64,000 bases of DNA from Gnetum montanum. Taxonomy: Eukaryota > Streptophyta > Gnetopsida > Gnetales > Gnetaceae. A model generated the notes under the pieces. The model had not been told where the DNA came from. It was given only the letters and a program-made list of their open reading frames with translations, and searched no databases. This document shows, one piece after another, positions 10,310 through 22,106 of the stretch; position 1 is the first letter of the stretch; each line of letters opens with the position of its first letter. Both the position numbers and the translations under genes were made by a program. The stretch lies in the NCBI GenBank assembly GCA_015680685.1, contig MNCI01011128.1:65508-129507 (forward strand), written 5' to 3'.

Positions 10310-11343
10310 AGACAGATTGATGGAAAAGCAGATATTGCATCCAATCCAAACAAAATGATGGGAACATGTTGGGAATTCATAATTATCATGTAATAATTTG
10401 TCATTATTATATAATAGATGGAATTCCTAACCTAATTTATGCCATAACTCCATAACGTAACTAGCACCCCCACCAATCCACCTCCACCACCCATGCGAGG
10501 TGGCAGATCTACATAGAGTAGGCTGTTGCATGTCTCATCACATTGCTAAATCTTACAAGCCCTTTGCCACGTGGATGTAGGTTAGGCCACATGAACACAA
10601 CATTCTTGCATCGTGTGGGCTGTTTTTGTCCTTCCATGTGAGATTTTCGATAGCACTTTGGTCACATGGAAAGGGAGTGTTTTTACGTCCATTTGCTTAA
10701 GGGCATGAATGTTCAAAAGAATGCTCGGTGGATGCATGGCGGTAGAGGAGGCCACCTCTCTAGAATCCACCCAACACATGGCTAGGATCTAGTATCTAGA
10801 ATCCACCTAACACATGGCTAGGATCTATTAGCCACCCAACACATGGTCACCTCTCTTGCCACGTGCCTATCAAGCACTATTTTGAAAGCTCGTGTCTTCC
10901 AATGAATGGAAGTAAAAATGCTCCCACTCTCACCCACATGGCTGAAGCACTATCAAAAACCCCATGTGGATGACGATGATAGTCCACATGTTGCAACATG
11001 TTGCATTCATACAACCTAACGTATGGCCATGTGGTGGAGGCCCTATAAGATTTAACAACAGGATGGGGCATGCAACAATCGACTTTGTACAAATCCACCA
11101 CCTCACATGGGTGGTGGAGGTGGACTGGTGGGGATGCTGGTTATGTTATGAAGTTATGGTGTAAATTAGGTTAGGCATTCTATCCGTTATGTAATAATAG
11201 CAAATTATCGCATGATAATTATGAATTTCCAACACATTCCCATCATTTTTTTCGCTTGGACATAATATTTTCTTTTCCATTAATCCATCTATTACACTTT
11301 GTAATGCATGAATCCACCCAATTTTGTCCCTAACCACCATTGT
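10310..11343. repeat. Imperfect inverted repeat of about 1 kb with ~470-bp arms
   Basis: The left arm (about 10312-10755) is matched in reverse complement by the right arm (about 10850-11290). Paired landmarks are gatggaaaagcaga/tcttttccat, gttgggaattcataattatc/gataattatgaatttccaac, cctaacctaattta/taaattaggttagg, cacctccaccaccc/gggtggtggaggtg and ggctgttgcatgtctcatc/gatggggcatgcaacaatc. Each arm looks like a polypurine tract (aaatgatggga) followed by an LTR starting TGTTGG(G/A)AATTC, so two convergent LTR fragments, perhaps copia-type, are one explanation. A foldback element is the other. A transcript across it would form a long hairpin. Confidence 0.75.
10756..10850 (+). repeat. Direct repeats at the centre of the inverted repeat
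   Basis: A unit around CCACCCAACACATGGCTAGG followed by ATCTA occurs twice in full and once in part (10767-10790, 10803-10827, 10832-10850). It sits at the symmetry centre, where the two arms meet. Confidence 0.7.
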
Positions 11344-12164
11344 TGATGAGTCATCCTTCTATCGCCTTGATGTTGGATACCCGACGTCGCCTCATCTAAA
11401 TCTTACCTATAAATATGATGCTGGGGTGCTCGGATGAGACAAGTAGTAAGTAGTTAATAGTCAGTAGATAGTTCTAGTTTTCAGTTTCTTCTTTCAAAAG
11501 TCTGTTATTCCTAGTGCATGCTCATAGTGTGATGTTTGTAATCGTACGATACCTTTGTTCGAGTGTGACGTACTTGGACACATTACATGAATATCAATAA
11601 AGATCGAGATTACTCTCATCATTGTAGCATCCACTTAGATTATTGTTGCTTTAATTATTTATCACTTTATTTAGTTAATTATTTCCATTTATTTTTATTT
11701 ACTGTTCTTGTTATTAAGCAAAATGCATATGCCTTAATCACCAACATTTAAGTGGAAGTACTTGGTAATCTAGAAGTGTATCATTTGGCACAACTAGTGA
11801 TGTACACTTGGCAATCCCAAAAGTAACCTCATAAAGTCCAAGATGTGTATAAACAATTAAGTGTGGATACTCATTACCCATAGGCTAGTTTAGATCTTGT
11901 TTTTCATTATTCATTAGTTTAATTAATTCATCTCTTTATCATCATCAAGAGTGGCATAGAATTAGGAACAACATTATATGTCTGACTTTGGACTAAACCA
12001 TACATGACAAAGCTACCACTAGTCTAAGTGGGAAGACAACAAACTATGATCAAAGCATAACAATCTAGATGCCACAACTAGTCCCATCCATAAAATTTGA
12101 CCAAATCATGTGTGAACACTTGTGATTCTTATGGTTGAGTGTAGGGCTACCTTGTTGCTCATCA
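11344..12164 (+). mobile_element. 5' LTR of element B
   Basis: 821 bp, from TGATGAGTCATCC to GCTCATCA. The start carries 'ggatacccgacgtcgcc', an ACGT-core palindrome also present in the 3' LTR. A TATA box is at 11408-11415, and 'caataaagat' near 11588 resembles a poly(A) signal. The final ~60 bp (gtatggttgagtgtagggg... type) is shared with A and C LTRs although the upstream parts differ. Confidence 0.85.
11408..11415 (+). promoter_or_regulatory. TATA box of the B 5' LTR
   Basis: TATAAATA, 64 bp into the LTR and just downstream of the GACGTC palindrome. The 3' LTR has it at 29536-29543. Confidence 0.65.
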
Positions 12165-12165
12165 T

Positions 12166-12183
12166 TGGCACCATTGTCGGGGA
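12166..12183 (+). promoter_or_regulatory. Primer-binding site, tRNA-Asp type (element B)
   Basis: TGGCACCATTGTCGGGGA lies one base after the LTR. It matches 15 of 18 positions of TGGCGCCGTTGCCGGGGA, the complement of the plant tRNA-Asp 3' end. All three differences are C-to-T or G-to-A type. Confidence 0.85.
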
Positions 12184-12519
12184 TGGTGCTAGTTATTTAG
12201 GTTAGTTATATTATACAACATCACTGTAAAGGTATTAACTATCTATATTTCTAGAAATATTAACTCACACATACCATAAACTAGCAACAATATCTCTCCC
12301 ACAAGGAAATGATAATGCACTATATAGTGAACACATTCATTGGAAAACTAATGAGATATACGATGAAAAAAATGGGAGTGACCAAACTTATGCAGGGATT
12401 TCTTATGATCATAACCATGTTGATTCCACTCACAGATTACATTTACCTAAGGAAAATAATCTTAGAGAAGATAATGTAGGTCCTAGACTAGGGGAGGCCT
12501 CAAGGCCTAAGACCTCCTC

Positions 12520-13793
12520 AAAACCAAGAAACGATAAAATGGGACCCTGAGGAACACCATAGAAGCCATGACAATTTTTTCAATTCCTCATCTTCCTCTT
12601 TCCCTTTAATGCCTAGTTTTGATGAAGATGAATGTAGGTATAGAGATAGAGATCCATTAAAGGGTTGGACTAAAAATCGAAATCAAACCCACAAGAAAAG
12701 CCAAAGAAGTAACCATGAACATAGAAACTTCCCTCACAATTTGTTTAATGACGATGAACCCCTATTGGCCCCTACGAGCCTAATGCATATCATAGAGGCT
12801 ATTAAGATATCTTGTAGGCATCACAAACAAAGTTGTTTACCCAATCTTGACATGAATAATATTCCTAAGTTTGTGGAAGGTTATGATTCAGATCTGCAAC
12901 ATCATTTATAGGCCTTCCATGATGCTTGTGCTTTCTATAACATTGAAACTGGATGGAAAAAGCTTAAGCTCTTTCCTAGGATACTAATTGATAGAGCCAA
13001 CATGTGGTATAGCTCATAGAGACCAAACTCAATCCAACGACAGTCTACAATGTTGGAACTCTTTAATGAGAAATTCCAAACCTATGCAAGAGTGTCCAAT
13101 TTGAGGAGACAAATCCAAGGGTGGAAACAAGAACAACATGAACCCTTGGACATGGCCTTAGATAGATATTATGCCTTATTGAATAGATGCCCAAGCCATG
13201 GTTTCTTCGAGGAGAAGAAACTTTTCCACATCATAGATGGGCTTCGTAATGAAACAAGGATGATCCTTGGGATGTATGCCCTAGGGAAAATATACAAGCT
13301 CCAAGCCCATCAGATCAAAGAACTAATCAAGTGTATGGCAAAAGAAGGAGAAATGTGTAAATGGAAGAATGCTAAGAAAAATCAATGGGACCCAACTCTT
13401 CAATCGAAGGAGGTCTAAATTTATGATAAGGAGAATGAAACTACTCTTGATAAGGTGACTCTGCAATAGACTATGTCGATAAAGGAGTCTATTAATGATC
13501 TAGAAGCAAGGTTTAATAGGATGTCCAAATGGGTAGATGAAAGCATCACAACTCTTATTGAGATGGTTTCAGAGAAGATCATGCAACACACACCAAGCAA
13601 TCATAATAAACAAAGGACACAGAACGAAGAAATAGCTAGGAACACTTTTCGACAAACATGAAAAATGGTTGATGAAAGTGAGGCTAAAGACTCCACCATA
13701 GATAAAGATGATGGATGTGACCTATGCATATATGATTATTCAAAGGGAAATGCCCCATATTGTTGCATCTACAAGAGTACTAGGCAGGTGTCT
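12520..13793 (+). pseudogene. gag of element B
   Basis: The capsid/nucleocapsid protein of an Athila-like element. One reading frame runs through 12609-12911, 13050-13418 and 13473-13661 with only a few stops between. Features in order: an acidic/basic N-terminal part, LDMNNIPKF followed by the capsid fold (AFHDACAFYNIE, WYSS, STMLELFNEKFQTYARVSNL, LDRYYALLNRCPSHGF, GLRNETR), a helical C-terminal part, and a Cys-rich tail (CDLCIYDYSKG...CC) standing in for a zinc knuckle. Gag of elements A and C aligns along the whole length. Stops are TAG/TAA where A or C has Gln or Trp codons. An upstream part before 12520 may add a frameshifted N-terminus. Confidence 0.85.
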
Positions 13794-15094
13794 TAAATCC
13801 AAAATTTGCATAAAAGCACATGCCTAGGAGATTTCCTCTTTTGTGTAGTAACTATAGACAATCCCAAAACCAACTGTACTATCCTGGGGGGACTTACTAC
13901 CAGCCTCACCACCACTAGCATTGACCACAGTGGCAACCACCATAGTCATGGAGGAGGCCATCATCAAATCAACCATACCCATTGAAACCTCATAAATATT
14001 ATTTCAACACCCTATTTCTCCAACTAGTTCTACGTCCTCCACTTCAAATTATCACTACCACTGTCCCGAGTACCATCAATACATGACATCCCTTGAAGCA
14101 TCACCACCTCATGCCTCTTACCATCCAACCTACCCTTGATATTCACATCATCCACCTCCTTACATGTCATCGCCAATAATTTAGGAAGGTCTAGCATCAC
14201 AATATCAACCAATGAGTGATACTTGTGCTACAAATGTGCAAGGACACGCGAACACAAGTGGGTCCCAACTGTTATGTGAAAAATTTCCCTTTTGAAGGAA
14301 AGGCCATAAGCTATGGCAAACCATGCATAGGCCCACAACATCACCCAAGCTAGCACAAGGCCAACCTGGTGCATCACCTTCCTTATCTCAACTAACACCC
14401 TCCAACCATACACAAGGGCCACCATCTCTTAGTATTCCAATCCCACATCCAACCAATGAATTTACAAATGTGGGGAGAAAAATAAATCCATGCATACCAC
14501 CTCATAATTAAGGATGCAATCGTGGGCCAACCATCCATGATGTTAACACACCTCATATCCTAACCCACCATACATATAACAATCGAGTGTGTGACCAAAA
14601 ATTTTTCTACCCAACCACCACACCACCAACAAGCACCTAGTGGTTGGGGCATGAAAGGTTCTCAATGTTTCATACATTCATGGATCCTCTTCATTCACTT
14701 ATTAATCCTAAACATGACCAAATGTTTAGTTGTGGGGGTTAGCCCCCATTCTAATCTTTAGGATTTTTAAGTACTTTTTAACTTTTTGTTTTACAATTTC
14801 TTATCATCTTTCTGTTTCTTCTACTTTTTCTACTTTTTTCTAGTTGTGATTTTAATTTTCTTTGTAAGTAAACTTGCTATTGATCATGTTGCCCATTGAG
14901 GTGAGGTTTTCTCTATGTTGTTGAGCCATACGGGATTGATTATTCAGACTTTGAGACCACGACATCCATCCACCCATTCTATTAATAAGAGGTTTTTTCT
15001 CTAGTCATAATGGTACTCTTTTCCATCATTCAACCTAATAATAAACCAATAATCATTATGTTTGAATAGAAGAGTGCAGACCCAAGATGGAATG
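13794..15094 (+). other. Post-gag region of element B lacking protease and RT
   Basis: The C-rich, Pro/Ser/Thr/His-type sequence to ~14650 resembles the linker that follows gag in A (17830-18430) and C (43520-43870). It then passes directly into T-rich noncoding DNA (14740-14870) like that at 22190-22320 in A. No DSG protease motif, RT box or integrase motif occurs, so pol is deleted or was never present. Confidence 0.7.
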
Positions 15095-15099
15095 TAAGG
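15095..15099 (+). repeat. Target-site duplication TAAGG, left copy (element A)
   Basis: TAAGG directly precedes the 5' LTR of A at 15100. The same 5 bp follow its 3' LTR at 24963-24967. Confidence 0.9.
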
Positions 15100-15805
15100 T
15101 GATGAGTCACCAAATAAGCAACATGATATCGGACCCATGATATTGAACCTTGATATTGGATACGCGATATCGGATGGGCCAAGCGACATTGGACACACGA
15201 TGTCGAAGCTTGTCTCATTGGCTATAAATAAGAGGCAAGGGTGCNAACTTTGTGATAAACCTTGCAATATTCAGAATAGCTTAATTATTGCATTTAATGT
15301 TATTTACTGTTATTTGATGCTTTCAATAGTTAATTAATGTTATTTCCATAGAATTATTAATTATCAATTACCAATGAATTAGCACACTTAGCATGACCAC
15401 TTCGAGCATACATGGAACACTTGGTAACCTAGTAGTAACTAACGTTTGGTAATCCTAGTAGTGTTACATTGGTTCAGGATGTGTCCAGAGAGTGGGAACG
15501 GATGCTAGTGTTAGGATTTGATTCACATTAGAGTTACAAAAACCCATTAGTTAATTAAATCTTTTCATTGCACACACATAGGAGACCAGGATATAAAATA
15601 TAAAAAGAAAACACAAAAATCATATACCTCAAGTTTACTTAATTGTACAATTGTGCCTTACAAGTAAGCTTGGGAAGACAATGACTGCATAACTCATCCT
15701 TGTTCTACGTAGGTGCATAAGCACTTAATCCTTGGAGTTCGACTGGATCATGCATGAACGCTCATATTCGTATGGTTGGGCATAGGGGTACCTTGCCACT
15801 CATCA
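15100..15805 (+). mobile_element. 5' LTR of element A, with an internal assembly gap
   Basis: 706 bp from TGATGAGTCACC to CACTCATCA. Upstream of the TATAAATA (near 15223) it carries GATATC and GACATNGGACACACGATGTC palindromic words. An ambiguous base N at 15245 joins sequences that are about 155 bp apart in the 3' LTR, so the transcribed part of this LTR is collapsed here. Confidence 0.9.
15245..15245. other. Ambiguous base marking a likely collapsed gap
   Basis: 'gggtgc' N 'aactttgtgataaacc': in the 3' LTR the corresponding two sides (near 24237 and 24393) are separated by about 155 bp containing the poly(A)-signal region. Confidence 0.8.
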
Positions 15806-15806
15806 T

Positions 15807-15824
15807 TGGAGCCATTGTCGAGGA
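15807..15824 (+). promoter_or_regulatory. Primer-binding site, tRNA-Asp type (element A)
   Basis: TGGAGCCATTGTCGAGGA, 14 of 18 matches to the plant tRNA-Asp 3'-end complement, one base after the LTR. Confidence 0.8.
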
Positions 15825-15941
15825 TTTTGTTGTTTGTGTGCTGATTAGAACTTAGGAAATCCTTCCATTGTTGGAACGAACCCTTAGAGTTAGCTATCAT
15901 ACACTCACCGAAAAAGAGTACCACACACTAAGTAATCAATC

Positions 15942-18060
15942 ATGTCTCCTTCTTCTTATGAGAGTGCTTCACTGACTAGGTTCGATACCATGAACAATCG
16001 GAGGTGGGGTGCACATGATGATCTGTCAGTGCCCCAACAGTTTCGCATGGTATACACTCATCTTGATGAGTATGTACCAAAATTTACCTTTATCCTCCAC
16101 CAGGAAGAACAACTATGATGGCGTGATTTAGAAGGTAACATAGTGCTACCTCCCGATCGCTCAATCTTGAGCATGCTCTTTGTGCTCTCACACAAATTGG
16201 TATGTACCACTTACAGTCAGAGTATGTTGTGCATGAATAAGACTCAAGAGAGTATCGATTCACAGAGGCACAATCCCAGAGTAATCTACAATAGGAGAGA
16301 CATTACGAATCCATAAAGGGGAAATGGTCTTAGGATGTCCCATATGTCTTAAGTGAAAATGACGGTGGTGAACCTATCTCAGAAGGTGTTCCGAAAAATG
16401 ATGTTCCTCTTGTTGACTCTGGTCAAGGAGCTGAATACCAAAATCTTCACTTAATTATTCATAATCTAGGTTTTGGTACTAATGGACACAAAGGGTCCGA
16501 AAAAGGAACACGAGCACATGACAAGGATAGACATTCTATTCATGGCCACGACTAAGGCCATGACCACGAAAGAGAAGGTGACAGGTGTTGTTATGGTAAC
16601 AATCCTTCTTTTTCTTCACCTTCATCATCTTCTTCATCCTCTTCTTCAGGATCTAAATGTAGTCATAAAGGGTGAGACCATGAGAATAATGGTAGGTAAA
16701 ATAGAAATCACTAACAAAATAATAGAGAAAGGGGACGAGGGCATTCCAGAGAGACACATCATGAAAGAAGGGATAGTAGGGAATAACATAGGCATCATAA
16801 ACTCCATAGGAAGCATGATCATGATGAACCCCTACCCATCACCTGAAGTATGTTAAATATAATAGAGGTTGTTTGGATTCCAACAAGGCATTAGAAAGAT
16901 AGTAGGATCAAAAGACTAGACATGAATAATATCCAACAATTTGAAGGGGGATACAATGTTGATCTTCAAAACCATTTATAGGCATTCCACGATGCATGTG
17001 CCTTGCATAATATAGAAAATGAGTGATAAAAGCTAAAGTTGTTTCCATGGACATTAATCAAGGAAGAAAAAAGATGGTACTGGTCCTTAGAACCAGAATC
17101 CATTTGTCGATGGAGTACCATGTTGGAGCTATTCAACGATAAGTATCAAACATGCTCCCGAGTGTCCAACCTATGTAAGAAAATCCAAGGACGGAAACAA
17201 GGAGGACATGAATCCTTGGATGCTACCATGGGCCAATATTATTCATTATTACATCATTTCCCTAGCCATGGTTACTCACAAAAGGAACAACTATGCCATC
17301 TCATAGATGGGCTTAGGTACGAAACGTGAAGAACCCTTGGGGCTTATGCCCAAGGAAGGCTATCTGAGCTCAGAGCCCATCAAATACAAAGATTGTTGGA
17401 ACAAGTTGCCAAGGAGAAAGGAAAGTTGAGGAAAAGAGAAAGTGCAAAGGAGTACAATAGAGATCCTTCCCTCCGAAAAAAGGAAATTAGATTTTGCGAA
17501 GTTGAAGAAGAGTCACCACTTGAACAAATGGTGAATAGAAAAACTTTTTCTATTCAAAAATTTACATTAGAAGTATCGACAAAGGTAGATCAAATGTGGA
17601 ACTCCCTAGATGAAAACTTTCAAACTATCCTAAAAATAGTAGAGGATTCTAGAGAACAAAGTAGTAACCAAGAGAAAAGGAAAAATAAAGAAGTTGAGCA
17701 TGCACGTAACAAGGGTAAGGACAAGGTTGTCATCATTGAAGAGGTTGTGGATTTGGACATAGAAAATGATGGCGAATGTGACATATGCTAATATGACCAT
17801 CCTCAAGGATGTTGCCCAGTAATGTCACATTTGCGAGAGTCTGGGGTATATGCACTAAACCCATAGTTACACAGATGGTAAACACCCTAGAAGATTACAT
17901 TATCCTCAAGGTAACTCAAGGTAATTCCACCAACCCTTGACATATTATCCAAGTGGAGCTCCACCACAACCAAATGAATAGTATCAATAGTGGCAACAAC
18001 CAAAATCATGGGGAATGCCACTACTACATCAATAGTACCCTTACCATCAACCTAATCCAT
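15942..18060 (+). pseudogene. gag of element A
   Basis: The structural protein starts with ATG at 15942 (MSPSSYESASL), matching MSSSSHKSISL at 39890 in C. The N-terminal domain (VPQQFRMVY...DEYVPKFTFILHQEEQL) becomes frameshifted after ~16150. The capsid core returns at 16921-17330 (LDMNNIQQFEGGYN, STMLELFNDKYQTCSRVSNL, GQYYSLLHHFPSHGYS, GLRYET). A charged helical stretch follows at 17393-17790, ending in ECDIC-stop-YDHPQGCC, a Cys/His cluster that may replace a zinc knuckle. Several stops correspond to CAA or CAG codons in C, for example TAA after CDIC. Confidence 0.85.
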
Positions 18061-18429
18061 ATAGGTATTACGTTCAGTAGCTAATCTCTCCATGTGACTC
18101 TACTAGTCACATCGCTCTTTAGCATCACTACCAGACCCTGAGTACTATAGAACTTCTTCTTCTATGAGTGATGCCCCACATACGTACTATCTTTCTCATC
18201 CATCTGCATCTCTTCCACCCTCAGCTCCATTACCACCTACTCCAACTATGCAGGGTGAGCTTCTTGCCCAGCCACAACAACATAACACTACAAGGGTTGT
18301 CAATATTCAACCTACTATTAGTTCGAATAGCTGATTAAAGAAGAGACATTTATTTAGAAAAAATAGTCCAACCAAGTCCTTACAACCACAAGCAACTAAT
18401 TATCCTAACTCCTCATCATCATTTGAATC

Positions 18430-18976
18430 TTCGGAGCTTCCTTCAAACCAAAAATTGCATTCAATGCATACTATCATGTTAACCCACGCCATCACTAATT
18501 GGATTAAACCTGGTCATCTTCCTAGCAAACTCTTTGATCTTGGAACTCCTCTTATTTATTTACAAATCATTGGAAATGAGCCTTTCAAATCTCTTTTGGA
18601 TTCAGGTTCTAGTGTTAATTTGATCTCCCAGGAAATGAATAAATCCTGGAACCTACCTCCACTAAAGAAGAGTAACATTCATTTAGAGTTGGCCAACTAG
18701 TCCATCACTATTCCATTGGGACTAGTGAAGGACATTGTCACCACTATTTGTGCATGGTCGTATCCAACTGATTTCCTAGTGATCCAAGTTAACCATTACA
18801 AGGGGGACTTCCCAATCATAATGGGAAGAGCATGGCTAAGTACGATTAATGCATGCCTAGGAATACATGATCTTTTCATAGAGATATCAAAAGAAAATGT
18901 GTTTGGGAGGATCGAGAAGAAGAAAGTCCTATGCATTGCATACAATGATGCAAGGTGCAACTGCATGCAGAAGTCC
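18430..18976 (+). pseudogene. Aspartic protease of element A
   Basis: The retroviral-type protease cleaves the polyprotein. In one frame it shows WIKPGHLPSKL, then the active site LLDSGSSVNLIS (18595-18630), then PLGLVKDIVTT, the flap-region SYPTDFLVIQV, and PIIMGRAWLSTINA, the second conserved block. A TAG near 18698 replaces a CAG present in C. The C copy (43874-44599) is still fully open and aligns end to end. Confidence 0.9.
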
Positions 18977-19229
18977 TAGTTTGTACAACGCTTAACATTG
19001 CCTGCGTGCAACTAGTGTGCACAAGTAACTGACATACAAAGATGCCTGTATGCAGTAGCCACAAGACAGGAAAGCACCCAGTGGCTAACAGCTAACCTAG
19101 AGAGCAATTCAACTTTATGCATGGAACCAACTGAGAGCTTGACTTGTGCCTATATCAATAGCATAAATGCATTAGAGCAAGTCCATCGTCAACTTCCAAA
19201 TACTAACATCGAAAATATTAATTAGGAGA

Positions 19230-20760
19230 AGTTGGAAATCCCTGACGAGTTTAAGCAAGAGCCCCTTGAATTAAAATTGTTGTCCACCAATATGAAGTAT
19301 GCATTTCTCAAGAATGGAAAATTGGTAATCATTAATGCTAAGCTTGCTCCTTAACAAAAAGAAAGATTGCTGAAGATGGTAAACAAACAATCAAAATCCT
19401 TCGCTTGGTCATATCTTGAATTAACTAGAATAGATCCAAGGATATGCCAACATAGAATTTACACTAACCCCTCTATGAAGCCTTGATGACAATTGTAAAG
19501 ATGACTGAACCCAAAGCTTAAGTAAGTAGTTAAGGAAGAAATTGAATAACTTCTGAAGGTTGGGTTCATCTACCCCATTGCTAATAATGAATGGGTTAGT
19601 CCATTAGTCATTGTGCCTAAAAATGGTGGTAAATGGAGGGTGTGTATAGACTTTAGGCTATTAAACATGGCAACATTTAAAGATCATTTTCCATTTCCAT
19701 TCATTGACCAAGTCTTAGATACTATTCTAGGCATTGTTATTATAGTTTTTGGGATGGTTATAGTGGGTACAATCAAATCCAAATAGCACTAGAATACCAA
19801 GCCAAAACTACATTCATGAGTCCTTGGGGGACATTTGCATATAGGCAGATGCCGTTTGGCTTATGCAATGCTCCAGCAACGTTTCAACGTCTGGTTCTCA
19901 GTATATTTTAGTAGCAAATAGGGAATGGTGTGGAGGTTTTTATGGACGATTTCTCAACCTATGAAGCAAACTTTGAATAAGCATTAGATTGATTAGAGCA
20001 AGTACTGAAACAATGTGTTGAAACCAGCTTAAGGCTCAATTGGCAAAAAAGTCACTTAATGGTTCAAGAGGGCATTGTATTAGGGCATAAAATTTCACAA
20101 AAAAGGATAGAGGTAGATCCTAAAAAAATTAAAGTCATCCAAGGAATCACTCATCAACCTAAAACCATAAAAGATGTCTGATCATTCCTTGGACATACTA
20201 GATATTATAGATGCTTCATCGAGAACTCTTCGAAGATTACAAAATCATTGGTAGAATTAACGAAAAAGGATGTATCCTTTGAATGGACCAAGGAATGTGA
20301 GTTAGCCTTCCAAACCTTGAAGTAGAAGCTCATAGAAACACCCATTCTACAAGCTCTTGACTGGTCCAGATTGTTCCATATAATGACTAATGCATCCAAT
20401 TTTTCTTTAGGAGTCATACTCACACAATTAAATGAGCACAAATGTCCCTACTACATTCACTATGCAAGTCAAAGTATTGTTAGTGCACAACTCAACTATA
20501 CCACAACAGAAAAAGGGTTAATGGCTGTTGTGTTTGCACTAGAGAAATTTAGGCACTATGTATTAGGCTATAAGGTATTTGTACACATAAATCATAGTGC
20601 GACTCGGTTCCTTATGAGTAAACCAATGATAAGCCCTCACATCATATAATGGCTTGTGATCTTGCAAGAGTTCAATCTCATGATAGTAGATCATAAAGGC
20701 ATCGAGAATGTTGTTGTTGATCATTTATCTTAGTTGAAATGGGACAAAAAAGAGAATGAA
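19230..20760 (+). pseudogene. Reverse transcriptase and RNase H of element A
   Basis: RT blocks in order: EWVSPLVIVPKNGGKWRVCIDFRLLN (19591-19670), FWDGYSGYNQIQIA (near 19748), TFAYRQMPFGLCNAPATFQR (19832-19891) and VFMDDF (19936-19953), which holds the catalytic DD. The connection domain (LGHTRYYRCFIENSSKITKSL) leads into the RNase H-like domain at 20371-20650 (MTNASNFSLGVIL, TTEKGLMAVVFALEKFRHYVLG), where the first catalytic Asp is Asn. At least ten stops and two or three frameshifts are present. The family's usual length is about 1.5 kb for these two domains, and this matches. Confidence 0.9.
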
Positions 20761-20929
20761 TAACCAATTTCTGATTGCTTCCCTAGTGAACTCCTCTTTG
20801 CAGGTGTAATAAACAATCAATCACCCATAGATACAAATAGGTATAGTAACATTCTTACTTATCTTCTTACACAAGAAACACCACAAGGGCTAGACATTAA
20901 AACAAAACAATAGTTTCTCCACCAAGTTA

Positions 20930-22080
20930 AACATTTCATGGAAATCAATGGATACCTTTACAAGGTATGTTCCGATGGCTTGGTCTAATGGTGTGTTCCC
21001 TATGTAGATTAATTATGAGTTCTCCAAGATGCTCATGAGGGCCCTTGTGAGGATCATTAAGCTAGAAGATGAACAACCATTAAAATATTACTTGTAGGAT
21101 ATTATTAGCCTACATTATTTTAGGACATCCATCATTTTGTCCAATCTTATGAGTGCTGCCAACGCGATGGGAAAATGACTACTAGAATGGAGGGTCCACA
21201 ACAATGGATTCAACCCTTAGAACCCTTCGACATATGGGGTATTGATTTTATGGGGCCTATTACATCGATGTCTAATGGAAAAGCATACATTGTTGTTGTT
21301 GTTGACTATTTCACAAAATGGGTAGAAGAAGCTATCATTACTAACTGTACATCATCTACTGCTATACGATTTGTTCAACAAAAAATCGTAAACAGGTTTG
21401 ATGTCCCTCGTGCACTTATTTCTAATAATGGTACACATTTTATAGGTGTGACTTTTCAAAAGTTGATGCAATGCTTAGGAGTTGAGCATAAACTGACTAC
21501 ACCATATTATTCTTAAGAAAATGTTCAAGCTAAAGTCACCAATAGGAAAATCATGAAAATTTTCACAAGAACCATTGTCAAATATAGGCGAGACTGGAGC
21601 ACCAAACTGAATGATGCTCTTTGGACCTATCGCTCCACATGGAAACTCCCTATAGGCTATTCTCTCTATGAGTTAGTGTATGGTAAACTTCCAATACTTC
21701 CTATCCAAGATAAGCTTCATACACTATCTACAACATGTGACCTTAACCTTGACCTCAGTCTAGCACAAAAAACTGAACCTTAACTTGCTAGATGAAAATT
21801 GATTAGCCATCCTATCATCCAATGAACTGCACAAGGCCTTCAACAAACAACATCATGACCTCACAATTAGAAAATTCAAATGCCAACTAGGAGATAGGGT
21901 TCTTTATTGGAATCCTACACATGTGCCACAATGAACTAAATTTCAAATGCTATGGGAAAGACCTTATATTATTCATGAAAATTTTCCTTCAAGGGTCATG
22001 ATGATCTATAAATCTGGAAGCCCGGATAAGAAATTATTGGTTAACATCTAGCAAACCAAACCTTTCCATGAGCCCAAAAT
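20930..22080 (+). pseudogene. Integrase of element A
   Basis: A degraded zinc module (AHEGPCEDH near 21030 and CCQRDGK near 21155) precedes the catalytic core: WGIDFMGPI (21234-21260), VDYFTKWVEEA, and then ALISNNGTHF where ALISDNG is expected, and QAKVTN where QAEVTN is expected. So two of the three catalytic acidic residues are changed (Asp to Asn, Glu to Lys). RDWSTKLNDALWTYRS and the C-terminal module follow to about 22060. The reading frame is kept from 21175 to 21783 except for one stop. Confidence 0.9.
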
Positions 22081-22106
22081 GGCCAGTACTAGCACTACCT
22101 CTATTG

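Noticed and set aside
11146-11340. 64-codon minus-strand ORF
   Set aside because: It lies wholly in the right arm of the inverted repeat and has no known domain. It may be a trace of an element's coding end but is not supported.
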